64,000 bases of DNA from Deltaproteobacteria bacterium (GTDB lineage Bacteria > Myxococcota > UBA727 > VGSZ01), in assembly GCA_016177705.1 (NCBI GenBank), contig JACOUT010000003.1, positions 248,001 to 312,000 of the forward strand, given 5' to 3'. Both the position numbers and the translations under genes were made by a program. Positions 24,438 through 32,332 of this stretch are shown in pieces. Each line of letters opens with the position of its first letter. Within the stretch, counting starts at the first letter, position 1. The notes under the pieces are model-generated. The model was not told the origin of the DNA, did no database searches, and saw only the letters and a list, made by a program, of their open reading frames with translations.

Positions 24438-25275
24438 ACGCGTGCCTGCCCTCGTCGTCGCCGCGCTCGCCGTCGCGGCGGCGCTCGGCTGCCTGCCCGC
24501 GCCCGCCCCCGAGGAGCAGCTCTACCAGCCGGTCGCGCTGCCCGCGTGCAAGCCGAACCAGGACGGGCGCGTCGAGCAGCACGAGCTGCCCTTCGTCGTC
24601 GGCGCCACCGCGCGCGTGCGCGTGGGCCTCGAGCGCGACGTTGACGTCGTGGGCGAGCCCGGCCGTGGCAGTGCCCGCGTCTGGGATCTGTCGCGCCCCG
24701 ATCCCGAGGAGGAGCCCGTCGGCCTGCTGACCCTCGAGGAGCTGAGCGGTCAGTGGTTCGCCGACCGCTTCCCCGACGCCGACGTGGCCGGCCCGCTCGA
24801 GCCGGGCAACGCGCTGCTCGGCCCGCTCGCCGTCGACGAGGACGGCGTCAAGCTCCACGGCTCCGCCTCCGCCGAGGAAGAAACCGCGAGCGGCCGCACC
24901 CTGCTCGTCTACGACCAGCCGGTGACGCTCTATCCCTTCCCACTCGAGGTGGGCGCCGAGGCGACGACGGTGTCGCGCGTCCTCGGTGGCGAGCTCTTGG
25001 GCGTGCCGGTCGCCTTCGAGGACACCACGCAGGTGAGCGTGAGCGCGCACGGCCAGGTGCTCTTGCCCGACCTCATCCTCGACGACGCGCTGCGCGTCAC
25101 CATCCGCCTGTCTCGCCTGCCGGTCGCCGGCATCGCCGTGCAGCAGGTGACGCACGTCTTCGTCAACGAGTGCCTCGGCGAGGTGGCGCGCATCAGCTCG
25201 CCCGCCGTACCGCTCACCGACGAACTGCCCGATGACTTCTCCCATGCCGCCGCGGTGTGGCGGCTTTCCCTGTGA
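24427..25275 (+). CDS. Lipoprotein paralogous to the 20945 gene
   Basis: 282 residues from the ATG at 24427, overlapping the barrel gene by 11 bases. Signal peptide with lipobox AALGC (Cys22). The mature domain follows the 20945 paralogue motif for motif: ACKPNQDGRVEQHELPFVVGAT (there CSLDDGRLDVNELPVALGMP), WDLS (WDFN), QWFADRFPDA (RWYADRFADA), LLVYDQPVTLYPFPLEVG (VVSYDPPITVLQFPLHVG) and VTHVFVNECLGEVARI (IKYSWIAPCVGVLAQV). It lacks the Gly-Glu linker. A duplication flanking the hydrolase and barrel genes is likely. Confidence 0.8.
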   Translation: MCCERVPALVVAALAVAAALGCLPAPAPEEQLYQPVALPACKPNQDGRVEQHELPFVVGATARVRVGLERDVDVVGEPGRGSARVWDLSRPDPEEEPVGLLTLEELSGQWFADRFPDADVAGPLEPGNALLGPLAVDEDGVKLHGSASAEEETASGRTLLVYDQPVTLYPFPLEVGAEATTVSRVLGGELLGVPVAFEDTTQVSVSAHGQVLLPDLILDDALRVTIRLSRLPVAGIAVQQVTHVFVNECLGEVARISSPAVPLTDELPDDFSHAAAVWRLSL

Positions 25276-25299
25276 CCCCGAACGACCCGAGGAAGAACC

Positions 25300-25524
25300 A
25301 TGAGTGACGCGAAGCCCAAGCCCCCGCTCCCCGACGAGCTGCTCGACCGCGGCATCGGCCTGCTCGAGGGCCCGGCGAACCGGTTGGCCGAGCGCCTCTT
25401 GTCCTCGACCATCGTGTTGGCGCCGCTGTCGGTCACCATGTCGCTCGCCATGCGCGTCGCAGCCTTGCTGCGCGGCGCCTCGCGCCGCACCGAGCAGCAC
25501 ACCGACGAGCGGAGGCAGAAGTGA
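25300..25524 (+). CDS. Small helical protein preceding phaC
   Basis: 74 residues, ATG at 25300 with a GAGGAAG site 7 bases upstream. Central segment LLSSTIVLAPLSVTMSLAMRVAALLRG is hydrophobic enough for a membrane or granule-associated helix; the ends are polar. Its stop overlaps the phaC GTG (GTGA). Class III PHA synthases need a PhaE partner (~40 kDa) and class IV need PhaR(Bacillus) (~20 kDa); this is far smaller, so it may be a granule-associated or accessory peptide. Assignment by position only. Confidence 0.6.
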   Translation: MSDAKPKPPLPDELLDRGIGLLEGPANRLAERLLSSTIVLAPLSVTMSLAMRVAALLRGASRRTEQHTDERRQK

Positions 25525-26633
25525 GCACCTTCGGCCCCTCCGAGCTGTTGCGGCGCGCCGGCGCCTTCACCGCCATCCCCCAGGCGCTCGCGCGCATGAA
25601 CGGCGCCATGACGCTCGCGCGCCTCACCCTCGAGAAGACGCCGGTGCCGGTGGCGCCCTCGCCCGCCGTCGTGCTCGTGAATGAAGGCGCTGCGCGTTTG
25701 TTGCGCTACGACCCCATGCCGGGCGTCGCGCCGCGCGATCCGATCGTGCTGTGCCCGAGCCTGATCAACCGCCTGTACGTGCTCGATTTGAAGGAGGGCA
25801 TCTCCGTCGTCGAGGCGCTGCGCAAGGCCGGCCACAGGGTCTACGGCGTCGACTGGGGCGAGCCCGGCGTCGCGGAGCGCGGCGTCTCCTTCGAGGGCTT
25901 CGTGCTGCGCCTGTCGCGCTTGCTCGATGCTGCCTGCGCTGACGCCAAGACCGACCAGCTCCACCTGCTCGGGCATTGCCTGGGCGGCACCATGGCCACC
26001 GCGCTCGCCGCCACCAACGACGCGCGCATCAAGACGCTGATCAACCTGACGGCGCCGCTGTCGTTTCACGACGACGGGCTGCTCTCGAAGTGGACGCGCG
26101 CGCCCTTCTTCGACGCCGAGGCGGTGGCCGCGGCCCTCGGCCACGTGCCGCCCTGGCTCACGCAGCCCGCCTTCCAGATCTTGAAGCCGATGGGCCAACC
26201 CGCCAAGGCGCTGCGCCTGTTCCAGGCGCTCGACAAGCCCGCGGGCGAGCTCGACTCGTTCCTCGAGACCTTCCGCTGCCTCGAGACCTGGATCAACGAC
26301 AACGTGTCGATCCCCGACCGCTTCTTCGTCGACCTGGTCGGAAAGCTCTATCGCAAGGACGCGCTCGCCAAGGGCGAGCTGTGCTTCGAGGGCGGCGCGG
26401 TCTCGCTCGACCGCGTGCGCGTACCAGTGTTCACCATCGCCGCGGCCGAGGACCACATCGTGCCCCCCGCCTCCGCCACCGACGTCGCCAAGCGCTTCAC
26501 CAACCCCGCGTGCAAGGTCGAGGTGCTGCCGGGTGGGCACATCGGCGTCGTGGTGGGCGGGCTCGGGCGCAAGCGCCTGTGGCCCGCGCTGATCGCGTGG
26601 ATGGAGCAGCACAAGATCGGCGGTGTCGCGTGA
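25521..26633 (+). CDS. phaC: Polyhydroxyalkanoate synthase, class III-like
   Basis: 370 residues, matching class III PhaC length (~355) rather than class I (~590). The lipase-like box GHCLGG at 151-156 contains catalytic Cys153; Asp311 in AAAEDHIVPP and His340 in PGGHIGVVVG complete the triad; WINDNVSIP at 257-265 is a family signature. It polymerises 3-hydroxyacyl-CoA into PHA. GTG start overlaps the preceding stop. No PhaE subunit is recognisable nearby; the 74-aa protein is the only candidate partner. Lies in an operon controlled by the PhaR-type palindrome at 18424. Confidence 0.88.
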   Translation: MSTFGPSELLRRAGAFTAIPQALARMNGAMTLARLTLEKTPVPVAPSPAVVLVNEGAARLLRYDPMPGVAPRDPIVLCPSLINRLYVLDLKEGISVVEALRKAGHRVYGVDWGEPGVAERGVSFEGFVLRLSRLLDAACADAKTDQLHLLGHCLGGTMATALAATNDARIKTLINLTAPLSFHDDGLLSKWTRAPFFDAEAVAAALGHVPPWLTQPAFQILKPMGQPAKALRLFQALDKPAGELDSFLETFRCLETWINDNVSIPDRFFVDLVGKLYRKDALAKGELCFEGGAVSLDRVRVPVFTIAAAEDHIVPPASATDVAKRFTNPACKVEVLPGGHIGVVVGGLGRKRLWPALIAWMEQHKIGGVA

Positions 26634-27850
26634 GCGTCGCCGTCGCCACCGCAGCGCTGCCGGGCGCGCGCCTGGGGGAGCGCGGGCGCGCGCTCGTGGT
26701 GCTGCTGTCGCTGCCGCTCTTCTATGCCTGCTTCGGCCTCACCTGGATGGGCTTCGTCCCCGTCATGCCGGAGATTACCGGCGCCTTCGGCGTCGAGCGC
26801 GCGAGCGGCGCCTTGCTCATCACCGTCATCTCCATGGCCAAGAGCGTCGTACCCATCCTCGCGGGCGTGGTGGCGGCGCGCCTCGGCCTGCGTCGCACGC
26901 TGCTGCTCGCCGGCGCGCTCGTCGTGGTCGCGGGGGCCGCGCCCTTCCTGCCCACCTGGGGCGCGCTGGTCGCCGCGCGCTTCGTGCTCGGCGTCGGCGG
27001 CGCCGTGTGGGTGACCCTGCTCGGGCCCGCGGGGCTTGCGGTGCTGCCCTCGTCGTGGCGGCCGGTGGCGAACGCGGCCAACGGCATCGCGGTCAACCTC
27101 GGCGTGGTGGTGGCGCTGGCAGTCACGCTGCCGCTCGCCTCGATGATCGGCTGGCAGTGGGCGGTGTCGGTGGGCACCTTGGGCGCCGCGCTCTGCCTGT
27201 TGCTCACGGCGAGCGTCGGGCCCTTCGGCGCGCCGCCCGCGCCCGCGCCGATCGGTGACACGCTTGCGGCCTACGCGCGCACGCTCAAGCTGCGCGAGAC
27301 CTGGATCCTGGCGCTGGCGTTCTCCGGTCCGCTCGCGCTCTACCTCGTGCTCAACACCTTCCTCGGCCAGCACCTCGAGGCGGCCTTCGCGCTGCCGCGC
27401 GCCACCGCTATGCGCTGGCTCGTCTGGCTCAACCTCTGGGGCATGCCGGCCTCGCTCGGCGCGGGCTTCCTGCTCGCGCGCGTCTGGCGCTCGCCCAAGC
27501 CCTACCTCGTGGTCGCCTCGCTGCTCTTGCCGCTCGCGGTGGCCGGCGGCGTGCTCGCCCCCACCGACGGTCTGCGCGCGCTCGCCTTCGCGCTCGCGGG
27601 CCTCGGCATGTTCCTGCCGGTGTCGCCGCTCATCACCACGGTGCAGCAGTTGCCGGGTCAGACACCGGGTGCGCTCGGCATGATCCTCGGCACCATGTTC
27701 GCCGTCACCTACGTCGTCTCCTCGGCGGTGCCGAGCGCCATCGGGCCGCTCTTGGCACAGGGGATGTCGCTGTCGACGCTCTTGATCGCGGCGGGCGTGC
27801 TCGGCGCCACGCCGATCGCGGGCCTGCTGTTGCGCTCACGCAGCGCCTGA
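26630..27850 (+). CDS. MFS transporter
   Basis: 406 residues from a GTG overlapping the phaC stop. About 12 hydrophobic helices, with the loop after helix 2-3 reading GVVAARLGLRRTLLLAG (a divergent form of the MFS GxxxDRxGRR motif) and the layout of the CynX/NimT-like carriers. Substrate unknown; context suggests a carboxylate or a small organic acid feeding the acyl-CoA ligase. Its 3' end overlaps the convergent CDP-alcohol phosphotransferase gene by 15 bases. Confidence 0.85.
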   Translation: MSVAVATAALPGARLGERGRALVVLLSLPLFYACFGLTWMGFVPVMPEITGAFGVERASGALLITVISMAKSVVPILAGVVAARLGLRRTLLLAGALVVVAGAAPFLPTWGALVAARFVLGVGGAVWVTLLGPAGLAVLPSSWRPVANAANGIAVNLGVVVALAVTLPLASMIGWQWAVSVGTLGAALCLLLTASVGPFGAPPAPAPIGDTLAAYARTLKLRETWILALAFSGPLALYLVLNTFLGQHLEAAFALPRATAMRWLVWLNLWGMPASLGAGFLLARVWRSPKPYLVVASLLLPLAVAGGVLAPTDGLRALAFALAGLGMFLPVSPLITTVQQLPGQTPGALGMILGTMFAVTYVVSSAVPSAIGPLLAQGMSLSTLLIAAGVLGATPIAGLLLRSRSA

Positions 27851-28390
27851 GCGCGCGGCGCGCAGGCCGCGACGCACGACCAGCGCCACCGAGAGCGCGC
27901 CGAAGACCGCGGCGAGCGGCGCCAGCACCTCGAGCGCCCCCGGCAGGAACAGCATGGCGCCCACCGCCGCGAACTGCAGCACGGTGGTGAGCTTGCCGGC
28001 CCACACCGCGCGGAAGTCGACGCGCCGGCCCTGCGGCCGCCACCACACCGCCCAGGCGACCAAGAGCGGCAGCAGCAGCGCCTCGCGCACCAGCACGAGC
28101 AGCGCGAGGCCGGGCGACGGCGTGTGATGCACCACGACGAGCGCCACCAGCGAGGCGACGAAGATCTTGTCGCACAGCGGATCGAGCCAGGCGCCCGGGT
28201 TGTGCGGGTCGTGGCGCACCGAGGGATCGATGCGCCGCGCCAGCGCGCCGTCGACGACGTCGGAGAGCGCCGCGGCCACCATGATCACCAGCAGGAACCA
28301 GGGCTCGCCCGGGGCCAACCACAGCACGCCGGCGAGCGGGACGCGGATCAGGGTGAGCGCGTTCGCCAAGCTGAAGATGCGCGTATGCAC
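27836..28390 (-). CDS. CDP-alcohol phosphatidyltransferase (PgsA-like)
   Basis: 184 residues, integral membrane, usual length for the family. The CDP-alcohol motif is present as S-DVVDGALAR ... GAWLDPLCD (aspartates about 44, 47, 68 and 72), preceded by the early N-A-L-T-x-x-R segment. The spacing between AR and the following G is 13 residues instead of the usual 8, giving a longer loop next to the active site. It would transfer an alcohol to CDP-diacylglycerol in phospholipid synthesis; glycerophosphate is most likely. Overlaps the convergent MFS gene by 15 bases. Confidence 0.85.
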   Translation of the reverse strand: MHTRIFSLANALTLIRVPLAGVLWLAPGEPWFLLVIMVAAALSDVVDGALARRIDPSVRHDPHNPGAWLDPLCDKIFVASLVALVVVHHTPSPGLALLVLVREALLLPLLVAWAVWWRPQGRRVDFRAVWAGKLTTVLQFAAVGAMLFLPGALEVLAPLAAVFGALSVALVVRRGLRAARSGAA

Positions 28391-28748
28391 CGCCCGGAGC
28401 GTAGCGTTCCGGCTCGTCAGGACGACGGCATGGGCCAGGTGCCGGGCGCCCGGTTCGCGCGGCTCACGCGATCGCTGTTTCCGCGTAGCGCACTACGCAG
28501 TGCGGTGATCCAGGTGCGCAGCAGAAGCGCCGGCGCGTCGGCCGTGACGCGCCTGGTACGCCCGGAAGCCGTGTTGAAACCGTGTGAATTCGGCTTGCGC
28601 ACCGCGTTGTCGGGAAGCCGCCATCCGATCGCCGCCGCGATCGGACGCGCCGGAGCGCCGGTGGGGTGGAAACGGAACCGACAGACCGATTGGCTGGCGC
28701 GGTGATTGCTGGAAGGTAGGCGTGACTCGAGACGGGAGACCGCGCACG
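28391..28748. other. 358-base gap with palindromes and no recognised gene
   Basis: No convincing coding sequence. It contains a perfect 12-base palindrome CCGGGCGCCCGG (28442-28453) and a GCGTAG-CGCA-CTACGC hairpin (28483-28498). It separates the start of the CDP-alcohol gene from the 54-aa ORF at 28749 and may hold divergent promoters or a structured leader. Confidence 0.4.
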
Positions 28749-28913
28749 ATGACCGCGACCAACGCAGTGGAACGCAGCAAGAACGACCTCGCCGCCACCA
28801 CGGTAACGCTCAGCCTCGCGGAGCTGCTGGGCCGCTCGATCGAGGAAGATCCGACCACCGAGGAGCCGCTCAGCGAGCGCTGGGACGACGACGAAGGCTC
28901 ATCGGGCGGCTGA
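28749..28913 (+). CDS. 54-residue acidic peptide
   Basis: MTATNAVERSKNDLAATTVT then SLAELLGRSIEEDPTTEEPL, ending in DDDEGSSGG. Strongly acidic C-terminus, no membrane helix, no cysteines. A strong terminator follows 24 bases after the stop, so it has its own short transcript. A GGGAG stretch ~12 bases upstream of the ATG is a distant ribosome site. It could be a regulatory peptide, a RiPP-like precursor or a stress peptide; nothing in the sequence decides. It might also be non-coding. Confidence 0.45.
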   Translation: MTATNAVERSKNDLAATTVTLSLAELLGRSIEEDPTTEEPLSERWDDDEGSSGG

Positions 28914-28937
28914 CCGCGGCCTTGCACCGACGTTCGT

Positions 28938-28966
28938 GGGCGCGCCTGGTGCGCGCCCGTTTTTTT
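28938..28966 (+). terminator. Strong Rho-independent terminator
   Basis: Stem GGGCGCGC / GCGCGCCC with a 5-base loop CTGGT, then G and seven T residues (28960-28966). It ends the transcript of the 54-aa ORF and isolates the downstream cyclase gene, whose start lies 52 bases further on. Confidence 0.92.
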
Positions 28967-29017
28967 GCCGCGCCGCCAATTGCAACTCCGGCACACAGAC
29001 ACGGTAGCGTCCACGGG

Positions 29018-29644
29018 GTGAGCGACGACCTGCTCAAGACCAGCGAGCAGCGCCTCTGGCGCCTGATCGGTGAGCGCGCACAGCCGGGCGCCGACGTCTC
29101 GGCCATCGACCGCCGCATCTGGGACCTGTTCGGCGAGCCCTGGGCCGTCATGTTCACCGACCTATCGGGCTTCTCGCGCCAGGTCGAGGCGTTCGGCATC
29201 CTGCACTTCCTGCAGATCATCTACGAGCACAAGCAACTGCTCGACCCGATCCTGGCGCGCCACGACGGCATCTTGATCAAGACCGAGGCCGACAGCTTGC
29301 TGGTCATCTTCCGCCGCACCGCATCCGCGCTGCGCTGCGCGGTCGACATGCAGCGCGCGCTCGACGAGGCGAACCGCCATCGCCCCCCAGAGACGCAGGT
29401 GTTGCTTTGCGTCGGCATCGGCTACGGCGACATCCTGCGCATCGGCGATCACGACGTGTTCGGTCAGCAGGTGAACGCCGCCTCCAAGCTCGGCGAGGAC
29501 ACCGCCAAGGCCACCGAGATCCTGCTGACGCGCGCGGCGCGCGACCAAGCCGGTGAGCTGTGGCGCGAGGCCTCCTGGACCTGCGAGCCGCTCGAGCTCG
29601 AGGTGGCGGGCTCGTCCGAGAACTTCCGCCTCCGCTATCGCTGA
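29018..29644 (+). CDS. Class III nucleotide cyclase domain protein
   Basis: 208 residues from a GTG at 29018. Core cyclase features: FTDLSGFSR with metal-ligand Asp48, GILIKTEADSLLVIF with Lys88 and Asp92 (the usual GD is AD here), GIGYGDIL, and GQQVNAASKLGEDTA with Asn153. It would form cAMP or cGMP if active. There is no membrane or sensor domain; the ~40-residue N-terminus is helical. The Ala in place of Gly before Asp92 is a variation also found in related bacterial proteins, so activity is plausible but unproven. A cNMP-binding kinase lies at 60764-62395. Confidence 0.8.
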   Translation: MSDDLLKTSEQRLWRLIGERAQPGADVSAIDRRIWDLFGEPWAVMFTDLSGFSRQVEAFGILHFLQIIYEHKQLLDPILARHDGILIKTEADSLLVIFRRTASALRCAVDMQRALDEANRHRPPETQVLLCVGIGYGDILRIGDHDVFGQQVNAASKLGEDTAKATEILLTRAARDQAGELWREASWTCEPLELEVAGSSENFRLRYR

Positions 29645-29656
29645 CCGAGGTCACGC

Positions 29657-30085
29657 ATGCTCGCTCGCCTGACCGCGGTCGCGCTCGCGAGCACCCTCAA
29701 GTTCATCGGCGGTCCGTTGGCCGGCGCGGCGTTCGGCCTGCCCTGGTGGCAGACGGGCCTCGCCAGCGCCGCCGGCATGATGACGACGGTGGTGCTGGTG
29801 TCGTTGTTCGGCGACGCGCTGCGCACGGTGCTGCTGCGCCTGCGCGGACCGCCGCGGCGCTTCTCCAAGCGCACGCGTCGCGCCGTCAAGCTGTGGCGTC
29901 GTGGCGGTGTGCTCGGCGTCGCGTTCTTGACGCCGGTCTTGTTCTCGCCCATCGGCGGCGCGGCGCTGGCGGCGTCGTTTCGACCGAAGAAGCGCAAGCT
30001 CTGGCCGGCGATGGCGCTGAGCGCGATCTGCTGGGGCCTCTTGATCTCCTACGTGGTCGCGCAGTTGCCCCACCTGTTCGGCTGA
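29657..30085 (+). CDS. Small integral membrane protein, unknown
   Basis: 142 residues, ATG at 29657, 13 bases after the cyclase gene. Hydrophobic segments at about 5-28, 31-52, 84-105 and 117-137 around a basic loop (RLRGPPRRFSKRTRRAVKLWRR). This recalls small DedA/SNARE-like or phosphotransfer membrane proteins but lacks a recognisable motif. Likely cotranscribed with the cyclase. Function unknown. Confidence 0.65.
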   Translation: MLARLTAVALASTLKFIGGPLAGAAFGLPWWQTGLASAAGMMTTVVLVSLFGDALRTVLLRLRGPPRRFSKRTRRAVKLWRRGGVLGVAFLTPVLFSPIGGAALAASFRPKKRKLWPAMALSAICWGLLISYVVAQLPHLFG

Positions 30086-30106
30086 CTCGACGCCAGCCGG
30101 CGTGCG

Positions 30107-32323
30107 CTATTTGAGCCCGAGCTCGTCGGCCTTGGCCATGAGCGCCTCGAGCTTCTTCTTCTCGGCGCCGCCGCGCGCGCTCACCAGCTTGGCGAGCAGC
30201 GCCGCTACCGACAGGTCCTTCAGCTCGCCGGCGTCGAGCGACGGCCGCGTCAGCACGTCCTTGAGGTCGGCCGGCAGGCTGCGTCCGCCGTTCAGGTACT
30301 CCTCGGCGATGGCCGATGCGGTGTCGCTCTTCTGCACCACCGCGTCGATCGACTTGCCCAGGGTGACGGCGTTGACGAAGCGATCGAAGAACTGCCCGTC
30401 GCCGCCGACGATGTCGATCTTGGCGTTCTTGAAGGCCTCACCGAGCACGCGGCTCTGCTCGGCCGCGATCTTGGCCTGGATCTCGAGCCCTTGCAGCCGG
30501 ATGACACGCTCGTTCTCGAGGCGCAGGCGAAACTCCTCGTGCTCGCGTGCCGTGCCCTCCATGGCCTTCATCGCCGTCATCTTCTTGGCGATGCCGTCGG
30601 CCTCGGCCAGCATCTTGTTCTGCGTCGCGTCCGCCTCGGCGTGGCCCTTCTCGCGGATCGAGACCGCCTCGGCGAGGCCGAGCTTCTCGACCGCCGCGGC
30701 GTGCGCCTCCCGGCCCTTGGCCTGCGCCTCGAGCAGCTTCTGCTCGGCGTCGGCGTCGGCCTGCTTGGCCTTGGCGAGCGCCAGGCCACGCGCCTCCTCG
30801 CCCTTGGCAGCGGCCTCGAGCTTCTTCCACGAGGCGTTGGCCTCGGCCTCCTGCACGGCCGCCGCGGCCATGCCCTGCTCCTTGGTGACCTTGGCGTCGA
30901 TCAGGCCGCGCTTCTCAGCGACGACGGCGTCGGCCTCACGCACCTTGACCTCGGCGAGCCCGGCGGCGGCCGCAGCGGCCTGTGTGCCCTCGGCGCGGCG
31001 CACCGTGGCGCGCGCCTCACGATCGGCGGCTTCGAGGTCGGCGTCGGCGTTGACCAGCTTCTGCTTGGCATAGTGGCCCGCCGACTTCTCGGCGGCCTCG
31101 GCGGCCTTGATGTCCTTGACCAGCTTCTGCTGCGCCTCGGTCTCGGCGCCGATCAGCGTGGCGTCGCGCATGCGCTTGGCCTCCTCGACGACGCGCACCG
31201 CCTTGATGCGCTCCTCCTCCTCGGCGACGCCGCGCTCGACCGCCACGCGCGTGCGCACCACGTCGGCGATCTCCTTCCTCTGCACCTCGAGCAGCTTCTC
31301 CTTCTCGATGCGCGACAGCTCCACCTCGCGCTCGCGCGCGATGGCCTCGAGGTGGCGGTCCTTGGCGACGCGCTCGGTCTCGATGCCGACCACGCGCTCG
31401 CGGTTCTTCTGCGCCACCTCGACCTGCCGCTGCATGTTCTGCTGGGCGATCTGCAGCTCCTCCTCGGTCTTGATGCGCGCGTTCTCCATCTTGAGGCGCT
31501 GCTCGGCCACCTCCTTCTGCGCATCTGCCTGCTCACGCGCCTGCGCCACCACGGCCTCGCGCTCGCGCGCGGCGATGACGGTCTTCCGCATCGCGTCCTG
31601 TTTGGTGATGACCTCCTGCGCCGCGGTGTTCTGCTGCTCGATCTGCATCTGCGCCTCGTTGCGCAGCCGGTTGGTCTCCACCTCTTTGTCCTTGGTGATC
31701 TTGGTGATGGCGCGGATGCCCTCGGCGTCGAGCATGTTCTCGGGGTCGAGCGCCTCGAGCGAGGTCTGCTCGAGGAAGTCGATGACCACGTCGGTGAGCT
31801 GGTAGCCCTCGAGGTCGGTACCGATCTGCTCCTGGATCTGCTTTCGGAAGTGGCTGCGGTCCGTGTAGAGCTGCAGGAAGTTCATCTGGTAGCCGACGGT
31901 CTTGAGCGCCTCGGAGAACTTGGCCTGGAACAACTGGTGCAGGGTCTCGACGTGGCTGGCGCGCGCGCAGCCGATGCGACTGGCCACACGCTTGACGCTC
32001 TCGGCGTCGTGACCCACCTGCACGAAGAACGCGACCTTGACGTCGGCGCGCACGTTGTCCTTGCAGATCAGCCCCTCTTTGCCGCGCCGCTCGATCTCGA
32101 TCAGCTTGACCGAGGTGTCCATGATCTCGGCGCGATGCACGATGGGCAGCACCAGGCCGCCGGTGAAGCTGACCGCGATGGTGTCGCCGGTCTTGTTGTT
32201 GATCAGCGCCTGCCCGGGCGAGACCTTCAGGTAGAAGCGCTTGACCATGACGGCGGCGCCGAGCACGAAGATGAAGAAGGCGCCGACGACGACCAGGATG
32301 GGGATGATGACTGCCGGGTTCAT
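30107..32323 (-). CDS. Flotillin / YqiK-like SPFH protein
   Basis: 738 residues; the ATG at 32323 has GAGGAG 5 bases upstream, inside the spacer after the YqiJ-like gene. N-terminal membrane segment (about 6-28), SPFH/band-7 domain (~30-220: KRFYLKVSPGQALINNKTGD and later LTDVVIDFLEQT), then ~380 residues of Ala/Glu/Lys-rich coiled coil typical of flotillins and a C-terminal helical region. Flotillins scaffold membrane microdomains. It pairs with the upstream 32333-33139 gene, the known yqiJ-yqiK arrangement. Confidence 0.88.
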   Translation of the reverse strand: MNPAVIIPILVVVGAFFIFVLGAAVMVKRFYLKVSPGQALINNKTGDTIAVSFTGGLVLPIVHRAEIMDTSVKLIEIERRGKEGLICKDNVRADVKVAFFVQVGHDAESVKRVASRIGCARASHVETLHQLFQAKFSEALKTVGYQMNFLQLYTDRSHFRKQIQEQIGTDLEGYQLTDVVIDFLEQTSLEALDPENMLDAEGIRAITKITKDKEVETNRLRNEAQMQIEQQNTAAQEVITKQDAMRKTVIAAREREAVVAQAREQADAQKEVAEQRLKMENARIKTEEELQIAQQNMQRQVEVAQKNRERVVGIETERVAKDRHLEAIAREREVELSRIEKEKLLEVQRKEIADVVRTRVAVERGVAEEEERIKAVRVVEEAKRMRDATLIGAETEAQQKLVKDIKAAEAAEKSAGHYAKQKLVNADADLEAADREARATVRRAEGTQAAAAAAGLAEVKVREADAVVAEKRGLIDAKVTKEQGMAAAAVQEAEANASWKKLEAAAKGEEARGLALAKAKQADADAEQKLLEAQAKGREAHAAAVEKLGLAEAVSIREKGHAEADATQNKMLAEADGIAKKMTAMKAMEGTAREHEEFRLRLENERVIRLQGLEIQAKIAAEQSRVLGEAFKNAKIDIVGGDGQFFDRFVNAVTLGKSIDAVVQKSDTASAIAEEYLNGGRSLPADLKDVLTRPSLDAGELKDLSVAALLAKLVSARGGAEKKKLEALMAKADELGLK

Positions 32324-32332
32324 GCTCACTCC

